This document shows, one piece after another, positions 8,873 to 14,327 of a DNA stretch of 17,149 nt. A model generated the notes under the pieces. It was not told the DNA's origin and made no database searches. It saw only the letters and a program-made list of their open reading frames with translations. A program made the translations under genes and the position numbers. Origin of the DNA: an uncultured Paracoccus sp. (lineage in GTDB: Bacteria > Pseudomonadota > Alphaproteobacteria > Rhodobacterales > Rhodobacteraceae); the NCBI GenBank assembly GCA_934533075.1, contig CAKTBJ010000048.1, forward strand, positions 1 to 17,149, written 5' to 3'. Within the stretch, counting starts at the first letter, position 1; every line of letters begins with the position of its first letter.

Positions 8873-9255
8873 GGCCGTCTCCTGTCTGGGCTGCATCCGC
8901 CGATGTTGCCGCGTGAATCCGGGGGCGGCAAGTGGCGCAGGCATGGAGGCGCCCAACGCCCGCCGCGGCCGGGGCGTTCCGGGCAGCCCATGCAGGGCGG
9001 TGATATGGTCATCTTCCTCAAAGGTTTGCGCCGAACGGGGCCGGCTCGGGGCGAAGGTGCCTCTGCGCGTTGCCGGGGCCGGGCGGATGCTGGAATCGCT
9101 TTCCCGTGACAGCGGGCGGCTTCGGTCCCGCCCCTTTGCCGGCGGCCGCCGCTGCCCAACGCATCCGGCTGGAGGAAATCTTCACGGCATTCGACAAGCC
9201 CCCTTGCACAGCCCGAAAACCTCGTTTAGATGCCGCGCCTACCACCCCAAAGCGC
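8873..9255. other. Intergenic stretch between cysK and tRNA-Ser
   Basis: No gene is supported in these 383 bases. Short open frames on both strands give unrecognisable, low-complexity translations without ribosome binding sites. The stretch must contain the promoter of the minus-strand cysK block near its left end, but I see no clear -35/-10 pair for it. The right end contains a candidate promoter for the tRNA, listed separately. Confidence 0.5.
9204..9231 (+). promoter_or_regulatory. Candidate promoter of tRNA-Ser
   Basis: TTGCAC (9204-9209) and TTAGAT (9226-9231) are separated by 16 bases. They would place the transcription start about 15-20 bases before the mature tRNA. The -35 box is fair and the -10 box weak, so position relative to the tRNA is the main support. 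Confidence 0.45.
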
Positions 9256-9345
9256 GGAGAGGTGCCGGAGTGGTCGATCGGGGCGGTCTCGAAAACCGTT
9301 GAGCCTTAACGGGTTCCGTGGGTTCGAATCCCACCCTCTCCGCCA
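9256..9345 (+). tRNA. tRNA-Ser (anticodon CGA)
   Basis: This is a 90-base class II tRNA with encoded CCA. The acceptor stem GGAGAGG (9256-9262) pairs with CCTCTCC (9335-9341), followed by discriminator G and CCA. The D-arm begins GCCGGAGTGGTC. The anticodon loop is CTCGAAA, giving anticodon CGA, which reads UCG serine codons. A long variable arm can form (GAGCC pairing with GGTTC). The T-arm is GTGGG-TTCGAAT-CCCAC. Long variable arm plus discriminator G fit serine. It stands alone between the cysK block and the TetR module; no integrase or duplicated tRNA end was seen. Confidence 0.97.
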
Positions 9346-9434
9346 TCATATTGATTTCATTGAAAATATCAGGTTCAAGCCTCGCCCGCCACGGCCCCGG
9401 CCAGCGATGAACCGGACCGGCATGCCGTATCGCT

Positions 9435-10052
9435 TCAGCCTTCGATCAGCCGCTTGAACTCGGCCAGAACAAGATCAGCCTCGCCTGCCGGCAGGGTGAT
9501 GGCATGGCGCACGGCCGCGCCGATGAGCGCGATCGTCAACCCCGCGCGGGCGCGCGTCGGGGCGTCGGCAGCACCACCCGATTGCGCCTCGGCCAGCATG
9601 GCGGCCAGTTGCGCAGATTCGCGCGCATCCAGCCGTTGCAGGATCGGATCGGCCTGAGTCGCCTGCCAGACCGCCCGCATGATCGGGTGGTCCCGATACA
9701 TCCGATAGAAGCCGTCCGTGATGCGCATCAGCACCCGCGGCAGGTCGGAAGGCCGGCGCAGCGCGGCCAGTTCCTTGGCGACGCAAGCCCGTCCCTCGGC
9801 ATTGTAGCGTTCCGCCAGGGTGCCAAGCACAGCGGTCCTGTCGGGGAAATACTGGTAGAGCGAGCCGAAAGGCACCCCCGACCGCTGCACCAGATCGCTC
9901 ATGCGGAAACCCTCCGCGCCCTTTTCCAGCAGCAATTCCCCGGCGGCGGCAAGGATTGTCTCGAAACGCTCGCGGCTGCGCTTCTGCACCGGCACGAGGC
10001 GGACCACCCCCTCGACCGCCCCTTCCTCCGCCACGCCGCCCGCTTCCTTCAT
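9435..10052 (-). CDS. TetR-family transcriptional regulator
   Basis: This 205-residue repressor-type regulator has an N-terminal DNA-binding domain (about residues 24-75) with a clear helix-turn-helix, FRMSDLVQRSGVPFGSLYQYFP (about 49-70). The all-helical C-terminal ligand-binding part is variable, as usual in the family. The ATG at 10050-10052 is preferred over an in-frame TTG five codons earlier; the ribosome binding site is weak in either case. It is divergent from the NAD(P)-binding protein gene, with 88 bases between them containing a large dyad, so it most likely represses itself and the two genes to the right. The ligand is unknown. Confidence 0.92.
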   Translation of the reverse strand: MKEAGGVAEEGAVEGVVRLVPVQKRSRERFETILAAAGELLLEKGAEGFRMSDLVQRSGVPFGSLYQYFPDRTAVLGTLAERYNAEGRACVAKELAALRRPSDLPRVLMRITDGFYRMYRDHPIMRAVWQATQADPILQRLDARESAQLAAMLAEAQSGGAADAPTRARAGLTIALIGAAVRHAITLPAGEADLVLAEFKRLIEG

Positions 10053-10080
10053 GCACCCGACCCGCAATCGCCTGACTCAC

Positions 10081-10108
10081 AGAATACGAGAGTTTATCGG
10101 CTCCTCAA
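10081..10108 (-). promoter_or_regulatory. Candidate tetR promoter overlapping the operator
   Basis: On the minus strand, TTGAGG (complement of 10103-10108) and TATTCT (complement of 10081-10086) are spaced by 16 bases; each matches the sigma-70-type consensus at four of six positions. The predicted start leaves about 22 bases before the ATG. Both boxes lie in or at the edge of the 46-base dyad, which would allow autorepression. Confidence 0.4.
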
Positions 10109-10128
10109 ACACGATAGATTCTCGTATT
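10083..10128. promoter_or_regulatory. 46-base dyad, likely TetR operator
   Basis: The outer arms AATACGAGA and TCTCGTATT are perfect inverted repeats, and the inner parts TATCG and CGATA also match symmetrically, giving 15 of 17 symmetric positions per arm around a 12-base centre. This symmetry in an AT-richer divergent gap next to a TetR gene is the expected look of its operator, possibly binding two dimers. A weak plus-strand promoter (TTTATC at 10093-10098, TAGATT at 10115-10120) would also lie inside it. Confidence 0.75.
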
Positions 10129-10140
10129 ATGGAGGGTGCC

Positions 10141-10959
10141 ATGAAGGACATGACCCTGATCGTCGGCGCGAACGGCAAGACGGGCGGGCGCGTGGCGGCG
10201 CGGCTGGCGGCGCGGGGCGTCCCGGTCCGGGCCGTGTCGCGCAGCACCGCGATTCCCTTCGACTGGGATCGGCCGGAGACATGGGCGGCGGCGCTGAAGG
10301 GTATCGCGCGCGCCTATGTCACCTATCAGCCCGATCTGGCGGTGGACGGGGCCGACGCGGCGATCGCGCATCTGGCAAGGCTGGCGCGCGAGGCCGGGGT
10401 AAGCCGGATGGTGCTGCTCTCCGGCCGCGGCGAGCCGGGCGCGCAACGGGCCGAGGCGGCGCTGCGGGAAAGCGGCCTGCCCTGGACCATCGTGCGGGCA
10501 AGCTGGTTCAACCAGAATTTTTCCGAAGGCCATCTGCTCGGCGGCGTTCCGGCCGGCGAGCTGGCGCTGCCGGCGGGTCCGGTGCCGGAGCCGTTCATCG
10601 ACGCCGGCGACATTGCCGATGTGGCGGTGGCGGCGCTGACCGGCACGCGCCACGTGAACCGGCTTTACGAGGTGACGGGACCGCGCGCGCTGACCTTTGC
10701 CGAGGCGGCCGACGAGATGTCCCGCGCCGCCGGCCGAACCATCCGCTTCCGCGAGATTTCCGCCGCCGACTTCGCGGCGTCGATGGCGGGACATGCGCCG
10801 CCCGCGGTCGTGGAGCTGCTGCTGGACCTGTTCACCACCGTCCTGGACGGCCGCAACAGCGCCGTGGCGGATGGCGTCCCGACGGCGCTCGGCCGGCCGC
10901 CGCGCGATTTCGCGGACTATGCCGGCGAAATGGCGGCGCGCGGCGTCTGGAGGGCCTGA
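10141..10959 (+). CDS. NmrA-like NAD(P)-binding protein (atypical short-chain dehydrogenase)
   Basis: This is a 272-residue protein with an N-terminal Rossmann fold: after the first beta strand it shows GANGKTGGRVA (residues 9-19), the NAD(P)-binding glycine motif of NmrA-like atypical SDRs. Further family-like segments are SRMVLLSGRGEPGAQ (about 87-101), WTIVRASWFNQNFSE (about 115-129) and PFIDAGDIADVAV (about 151-163). The classical SDR Tyr-x3-Lys pair is not evident, as is common in this group, which includes redox sensors and quinone reductases. The ATG at 10141 follows GGAGGG with 4 bases spacing. It is the first gene of a two-gene unit under the TetR operator. Its substrate cannot be inferred; a stress or electrophile-response role is a guess from similar modules. 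Confidence 0.88.
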   Translation: MKDMTLIVGANGKTGGRVAARLAARGVPVRAVSRSTAIPFDWDRPETWAAALKGIARAYVTYQPDLAVDGADAAIAHLARLAREAGVSRMVLLSGRGEPGAQRAEAALRESGLPWTIVRASWFNQNFSEGHLLGGVPAGELALPAGPVPEPFIDAGDIADVAVAALTGTRHVNRLYEVTGPRALTFAEAADEMSRAAGRTIRFREISAADFAASMAGHAPPAVVELLLDLFTTVLDGRNSAVADGVPTALGRPPRDFADYAGEMAARGVWRA

Positions 10960-10960
10960 C

Positions 10961-11437
10961 ATGGCCGCGCTCACCCCTGCCCTGCTGTGGGTCTCGGCCA
11001 TCGGCTGCGGCGTGATCGCGGGTCTCTATTTCGCCTTCTCGGCGGTCGTCATGCGGGCGCTGGGCATGCTCGACCCGCAGGCCGGGATGGCGGCGATGGT
11101 GTCGATCAACCGGACGATCCTGCGCACGGCCTTCCTGCCGCTGTTCTTCGGCACCAGCCTGGCATCCCTGTGCCTGCTGGTGCTCTCGGCGTTGGACATG
11201 TCGCGGCCGGATGCCCCGATGACCGGCGCGGCGGCGCTGGTCTATCTGCTCGGAATGTCCGGCTGCACCGTGGCCTTCAACGTGCCGCTGAACAGGGCGC
11301 TGGCCTCGGCCGCCGCAGGGCCGGATGCGGCGGCGCAATGGGCGCGCTACCTGCGCGACTGGACGATGTGGAACCATGTCCGCACCGCCGCGTCCCTGCT
11401 GGCCGCCGTCCTGTTCACCGCCGCCCTGCTGCGATAG
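10961..11437 (+). CDS. DUF1772 (anthrone oxygenase-like) membrane protein
   Basis: This 158-residue integral membrane protein has about four hydrophobic helices (about residues 6-30, 52-77, 85-107, 137-157). Features match the DUF1772 family: an early GLYFAFSAVVMRAL segment, NVPLNRAL (about 107-114) and WARYLRDWTMWNHVRTAASL near the C-terminus. Some family members are linked to anthrone oxidation in polyketide pathways; most bacterial ones have no known function. The start ATG is one base after the stop of the preceding gene and has GGAGGG 6 bases upstream, so the two genes form an operon. Such proteins recur next to NmrA-like and TetR genes, which hints at a shared but undefined role. Confidence 0.88.
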   Translation: MAALTPALLWVSAIGCGVIAGLYFAFSAVVMRALGMLDPQAGMAAMVSINRTILRTAFLPLFFGTSLASLCLLVLSALDMSRPDAPMTGAAALVYLLGMSGCTVAFNVPLNRALASAAAGPDAAAQWARYLRDWTMWNHVRTAASLLAAVLFTAALLR

Positions 11438-11494
11438 GCGCCCCCCGACCGGGGCGCCCCGCAGGGAGCCGCATTCTCCCGCCGGGGGATGCGG
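11437..11494 (+). terminator. Two tandem hairpins ending the TetR-controlled unit
   Basis: Hairpin one starts at the stop codon of the DUF1772 gene: GGCGCCCC (11437-11444) pairs with GGGGCGCC (11451-11458) across a 6-base loop. Hairpin two has an 11-bp stem including two G-T pairs (11469-11479 with 11484-11494) and a CGCC loop, followed by TGATGGTTTT. The U-tract is imperfect, but two strong stems directly after an operon and before a new gene fit termination. Confidence 0.6.
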
Positions 11495-11594
11495 TGATGG
11501 TTTTCACCTCCCGCCGGGATGCGTTTTGGAATGGCGATCCCCGCCGCGAGGGCCTATCACGTCATCGACAGACCTTTTCAGGGGGAAGACACCC

Positions 11595-12149
11595 GTGCCC
11601 GGACCCAGCTTCGTCGGCTTCGCAGGCTCGTGGAGCCAGCCCTCCAGAACCCGCCACCTCGTCGAGGAGATCGCCGCCCGCGCGGTCGCCGCCTTCGGGG
11701 GCCGGGCGCATGTCTTCGACATCGGCGATCTCGGTCCCGATTTCGGCACGCTGCGCCAGCCGCAGGCGGGGCCGCATCGCCGGCATCTGGACGCTTTCCT
11801 GAACGCCGATGCGCTGATCGTGGCCAGCCCGGTCTACAAGGGCAGCTATACCGGGCTGTTCAAGCATTTCCTCGACCTGATCGACCCGCCGGCGCTGGCC
11901 GGCAAGCCGGTTCTGCTGGCCGCGACCGGCGGCGGCGACCGCCATGCGCTGGTGATCGAGCACCAGCTTCGCCCCATCTTCGGCTTTTTCGAGGCGCATA
12001 CGCTGGCGACGGGCGTCTATGCCGCGCCGGGCGACTTCGCCGAGGGCCGGCTGGTCTCGGACCCGGTTCTGCAACGCCTCGACCGGGCGGTGGGACAGTT
12101 CGCCGCCCATCTGCCGCCGGGCCGGGCGCCCCTGCGCGCCGCGGGCTGA
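11595..12149 (+). CDS. msuE: MsuE-type NAD(P)H-dependent FMN reductase
   Basis: This is a 184-residue flavodoxin-like reductase that would supply reduced FMN to two-component flavin monooxygenases. Motifs are GSWSQPSRTR (residues 11-20, flavin phosphate loop), SPVYKGSYTGLFKHFLD (78-94) and ATGGGDRHALVIEHQLRPIFGFF (110-132), which closely resemble Pseudomonas MsuE, the reductase of methanesulfonate use, and the SsuE group. The start is GTG at 11595, with AGGGGGA about 8 bases before; no ATG fits the N-terminal strand. It lies upstream of two flavin monooxygenases that need exactly this partner, which supports the call. A separate transcript from the unit to the left is likely because of the hairpins in between. 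Known for the family: NADH/NADPH oxidation with free FMN reduction; inferred here. Confidence 0.88.
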   Translation: MPGPSFVGFAGSWSQPSRTRHLVEEIAARAVAAFGGRAHVFDIGDLGPDFGTLRQPQAGPHRRHLDAFLNADALIVASPVYKGSYTGLFKHFLDLIDPPALAGKPVLLAATGGGDRHALVIEHQLRPIFGFFEAHTLATGVYAAPGDFAEGRLVSDPVLQRLDRAVGQFAAHLPPGRAPLRAAG

Positions 12150-12177
12150 GAGCGCGGCACTCGACAAGGCCGGGCAT

Positions 12178-12195
12178 TTGCGCGAACCCTCGCAA
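12178..12195. promoter_or_regulatory. Small dyad upstream of the Lrp/AsnC gene
   Basis: TTGCG and CGCAA form an inverted repeat with 8 bases between, 30 bases before the start of an Lrp/AsnC regulator. Such regulators often bind short dyads near their own promoters. The repeat is only 5 bp per arm, so it could be chance. Confidence 0.25.
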
Positions 12196-12224
12196 CCGGC
12201 ATCCCGGACGAAGGAGGGCGCGCC

Positions 12225-12698
12225 ATGCAGGACCTTGACCTGATCGACCGCAAGATCGTCGCCGAGCTGATGCGCGACGCGACGCTGCCCATCGCCATGA
12301 TCGCCGACAAGGTGGGGCTGTCGCAGACCCCCTGCTGGAAGCGCATCCAGAAGCTGGAGGCGATGGGCGTGCTGACCGGGCGCGTGGCGCTGGCCGATCC
12401 GGTCAAGCTGGGCTTCGGCATCTCGGTCTTCGTCGAGATCGAGGCGCTGAACCATTCCCACGAATGGCGCGAGGAATTCACCCGCGCGGTCCAGCAACTG
12501 CCCGAGGTGATGGAGATCTATCGCATGGCCGGGCGCATCGACTACATGCTGCGGGTGGCGGTGCGCGACATGCCCGCCTATGACGAATTCTATAAACGCC
12601 TGACCGACGCGGTGGCGATCAAGAACGTGACCTCGCATTTCGCGATGGAGCGGATTCGCTTCTCCACCGCCTATCCGGTGGACACCCGCAACCGCTGA
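12225..12698 (+). CDS. Lrp/AsnC-family transcriptional regulator
   Basis: This is a 157-residue regulator of standard Lrp/AsnC size. The N-terminal helix-turn-helix (about residues 4-50) reads LDLIDRKIVAELMRDATLP then IADKVGLSQTPCWKRIQKLE, a typical Lrp DNA-binding pattern. The C-terminal ligand-sensing RAM domain (about 65-145) includes VMEIYRMAGRIDYMLRVAV. The ATG follows GAAGGAGGG with normal spacing. It lies 75 bases after msuE and before the monooxygenase genes on the same strand, so it may sense an amino acid such as cysteine or methionine and control the sulfur genes; this is inference from position. Many sulfur loci use LysR-type regulators instead, so an Lrp member here is less usual. 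Confidence 0.94.
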   Translation: MQDLDLIDRKIVAELMRDATLPIAMIADKVGLSQTPCWKRIQKLEAMGVLTGRVALADPVKLGFGISVFVEIEALNHSHEWREEFTRAVQQLPEVMEIYRMAGRIDYMLRVAVRDMPAYDEFYKRLTDAVAIKNVTSHFAMERIRFSTAYPVDTRNR

Positions 12699-12746
12699 GC
12701 CGTGGCCCCGCAGCCCGCCCGGTCCCGACCCGGCGGCGAAGGCCGA

Positions 12747-12766
12747 TGCCGCGCGCCGATGCGGCA
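12747..12766 (+). terminator. Hairpin downstream of the Lrp/AsnC gene
   Basis: TGCCGC pairs with GCGGCA over an 8-base loop about 50 bases after the stop codon. There is no U-tract. It may work with the palindrome at 12791-12810 to limit readthrough, but the evidence is weak. Confidence 0.3.
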
Positions 12767-12790
12767 GCCGGTTTCCGCATTGCACGAATA

Positions 12791-12810
12791 GCCATCCCGC
12801 GCGGGATGGC
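12791..12810. repeat. Perfect 20-base palindrome before the SsuD-like gene
   Basis: GCCATCCCGCGCGGGATGGC is fully self-complementary. It lies between the Lrp/AsnC gene and the SsuD-like gene, 155 bases before the latter. It could be a regulator site or part of a terminator; no U-tract follows, and without a loop it favours DNA dyad binding over an RNA hairpin. Confidence 0.5.
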
Positions 12811-12964
12811 GGCGCGGCCGGCCCCTTGGCGCGGCTTCCTTCTCCGTTACCGGGGGATGGCAGCAGAATCCTTCCCCATTCGGCCCCGCCTTTGGAATCG
12901 TGCCCCGGTCGCGGCGCGGCTAGGGTGCATCCATTCCCACAGGGGACCGGCAAGGGAGACCAGC

Positions 12965-14071
12965 ATGTCCGTCGAATTCATCGGCTTCATCGGCTATCAC
13001 AACGGTTCGGAGAGCGTCGCCAGCCACGGCCCGGCCATCGACAAGGATTTCATCCGCGCCTCGGCGGCGATCCACGAGGCCGGCGGGTTCGAGCGCGTGC
13101 TGCTGGCCTTCAACTCGGCCACGCCGGACAGCCTGTTCGTCGGCCAGTATGTCGCCAGCGTCACCACGCGGCTGAAGGTCATGCTGGCCCACCGCCCCGG
13201 CTTCACCGCCCCCACCGTGGCCGCGCGGCAACTGGCGACGCTGGACCACCTGACCGACGGCCGCGCCGCCGTGCATATCATCACCGGCGGCAACGACCGC
13301 GAGCTGGAGCAGGACGGCGACTGGCTGACCAAGGACCAGCGTTATGCCCGCACCGACGAATATCTGGACATCATCCGCCGCGAATGGGACAGCGCCGGGC
13401 CGTTCGATTACGAGGGCCAGTTCTACAAGGTGCGCGGCGGGTTCTCGGAGGTGAAGCCGCAGGGACCGGAGCGGGTGCCGGTGTTCTTCGGCGGCTCCTC
13501 CCCCGCCGCGATCGAGGTGGCCGGCAGGCATGCCGATGTCTATGCCCTTTGGGGCGAAACGCTGGAGCAGGTGGCCCAGACCATCAATGCCGTGCGCGCC
13601 TCGGCCGCCCGCCACGGCCGGCCCGCACCGCGTTTCTCGCTGTCGCTGCGCCCGATCCTGGCCGAGACCGAGGACGCCGCCTGGGCCAAGGCCGCCGGTA
13701 TCCTCGAACGCGCCAAGGCCCTGCGCGCCGGCCAGACCGGCCCGAAACTGGTCGATGTGCATCCCCAGCAGCCGCAGAACGAAGGCTCGCGCCGGTTGCT
13801 GGACGCCGCCGCGCAGGGGCCGCGTCTGGACAAAAGGCTGTGGACCGAGATCGCGGCGCTGACCGGGGCGGCGGGGAATTCGACCTCGCTGGTCGGCACG
13901 CCGGACCAGGTGGCGGAATCCATGCTGGATTACTACCGGCTGGGCATCGAGACCTTCCTGATCCGCGGCTTCGACCCGCTGGCCGACGCGCTGCAATACG
14001 GGCAGGAGCTGATCCCGCGCGTGCGCGCCCTGGTGGTGCAGGAGATCGCCGCCGGCCAGGCCGCCGAATAG
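12965..14071 (+). CDS. SsuD-like FMNH2-dependent monooxygenase (bacterial luciferase family)
   Basis: This is a 368-residue luciferase-like TIM-barrel enzyme of SsuD size. Similar to alkanesulfonate monooxygenase are HRPGFTAPTVAARQLATLDHLTDGR (from residue 76), HIITGGN (104-110), RYARTDEYLDIIRREW (126-141), VPVFFGGSSPAAIEVAGRHADVYALWGE (from 171) and a C-terminal SLVGTPDQVAESM. SsuD enzymes use reduced FMN and oxygen to split sulfonates into aldehyde and sulfite. By eye the positions matching E. coli SsuD Cys54, Arg226, His228 and Tyr331 are Thr, Ser, Arg and Phe, so a different substrate is possible. ATG at 12965 follows GGGAG; the upstream in-frame extension is unrelated sequence. Its reductase partner is probably MsuE nearby. 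A strong hairpin follows the gene. Confidence 0.88.
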   Translation: MSVEFIGFIGYHNGSESVASHGPAIDKDFIRASAAIHEAGGFERVLLAFNSATPDSLFVGQYVASVTTRLKVMLAHRPGFTAPTVAARQLATLDHLTDGRAAVHIITGGNDRELEQDGDWLTKDQRYARTDEYLDIIRREWDSAGPFDYEGQFYKVRGGFSEVKPQGPERVPVFFGGSSPAAIEVAGRHADVYALWGETLEQVAQTINAVRASAARHGRPAPRFSLSLRPILAETEDAAWAKAAGILERAKALRAGQTGPKLVDVHPQQPQNEGSRRLLDAAAQGPRLDKRLWTEIAALTGAAGNSTSLVGTPDQVAESMLDYYRLGIETFLIRGFDPLADALQYGQELIPRVRALVVQEIAAGQAAE

Positions 14072-14095
14072 GGCCGGCCTATCCCGAGGGCCGCG

Positions 14096-14119
14096 AAGGC
14101 GCCGCGAAAGCGGCGCCTT
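14096..14119 (+). terminator. Hairpin after the SsuD-like gene
   Basis: A 10-bp perfect stem AAGGCGCCGC/GCGGCGCCTT with a GAAA tetraloop begins 24 bases after the stop codon and continues into a T (TTT in total), then GC-rich sequence. The stable tetraloop stem is typical of a terminator or attenuator, although the U-tract is short. It separates this gene from the next monooxygenase. Confidence 0.6.
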
Positions 14120-14150
14120 TCCGCTTTGCGCGCAAGGGTTTGCCGCATCC

Positions 14151-14189
14151 CCGATTCGCGCGGCGCAGCATCCGATTCGCGCGGCGCAG
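14151..14189. repeat. Tandem direct repeat upstream of the NtaA-type gene
   Basis: The 18-base unit CCGATTCGCGCGGCGCAG occurs at 14151-14168 and again at 14172-14189, separated by CAT, giving a period of 21 bases (two helical turns). It sits in the 256-base gap before the second monooxygenase. Two identical sites on one DNA face suggest a regulator-binding element, but a recent local duplication would look the same. Confidence 0.65.
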
Positions 14190-14192
14190 AAG

Positions 14193-14211
14193 GTGGAGAA
14201 TCCCACTCCAC
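14193..14211. promoter_or_regulatory. Inverted repeat upstream of the NtaA-type gene
   Basis: GTGGAG and CTCCAC form a 6-bp dyad around a 7-base centre, directly after the tandem repeats. It may be part of the same control region; alone it is weak. Confidence 0.35.
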
Positions 14212-14327
14212 GCCGCCCCCTGCCCGCCATGCAAATCTTCTCCCCGCGACGGAATCTATGGAATTCATCGCGGCCGGCCCAAGGGCTAGCAAGGAGGCAG
14301 ACGGCAACCCCAAGGAGGTGCAGGACC

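Noticed and set aside
8607..9302. Plus-strand open frame running from inside cysK to the tRNA
   Set aside because: It ends within the tRNA, is antisense to cysK for its first part and has no recognisable protein features.
9346..9434. AT-richer patch after the tRNA as a possible attachment site or terminator
   Set aside because: It has only a short imperfect dyad (TTTCA/TGAAA), no U-tract after a stable stem and no repeat of the tRNA end.
10125..10130. TATTAT as a -10 box for the NmrA-like gene
   Set aside because: It would start transcription next to the ATG and leave the ribosome binding site at 10131-10136 outside the message; the -35 region is also poor.
14229..14327. Upstream in-frame ATG for the NtaA-type protein, or a short leader peptide in this stretch
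   Set aside because: The extension is Arg/Pro-rich and unlike the family. The ATG at 14328 has a perfect ribosome binding site. No Cys-rich leader or attenuator pattern was seen; the second AAGGAGG at about 14290 has no start codon at proper distance.
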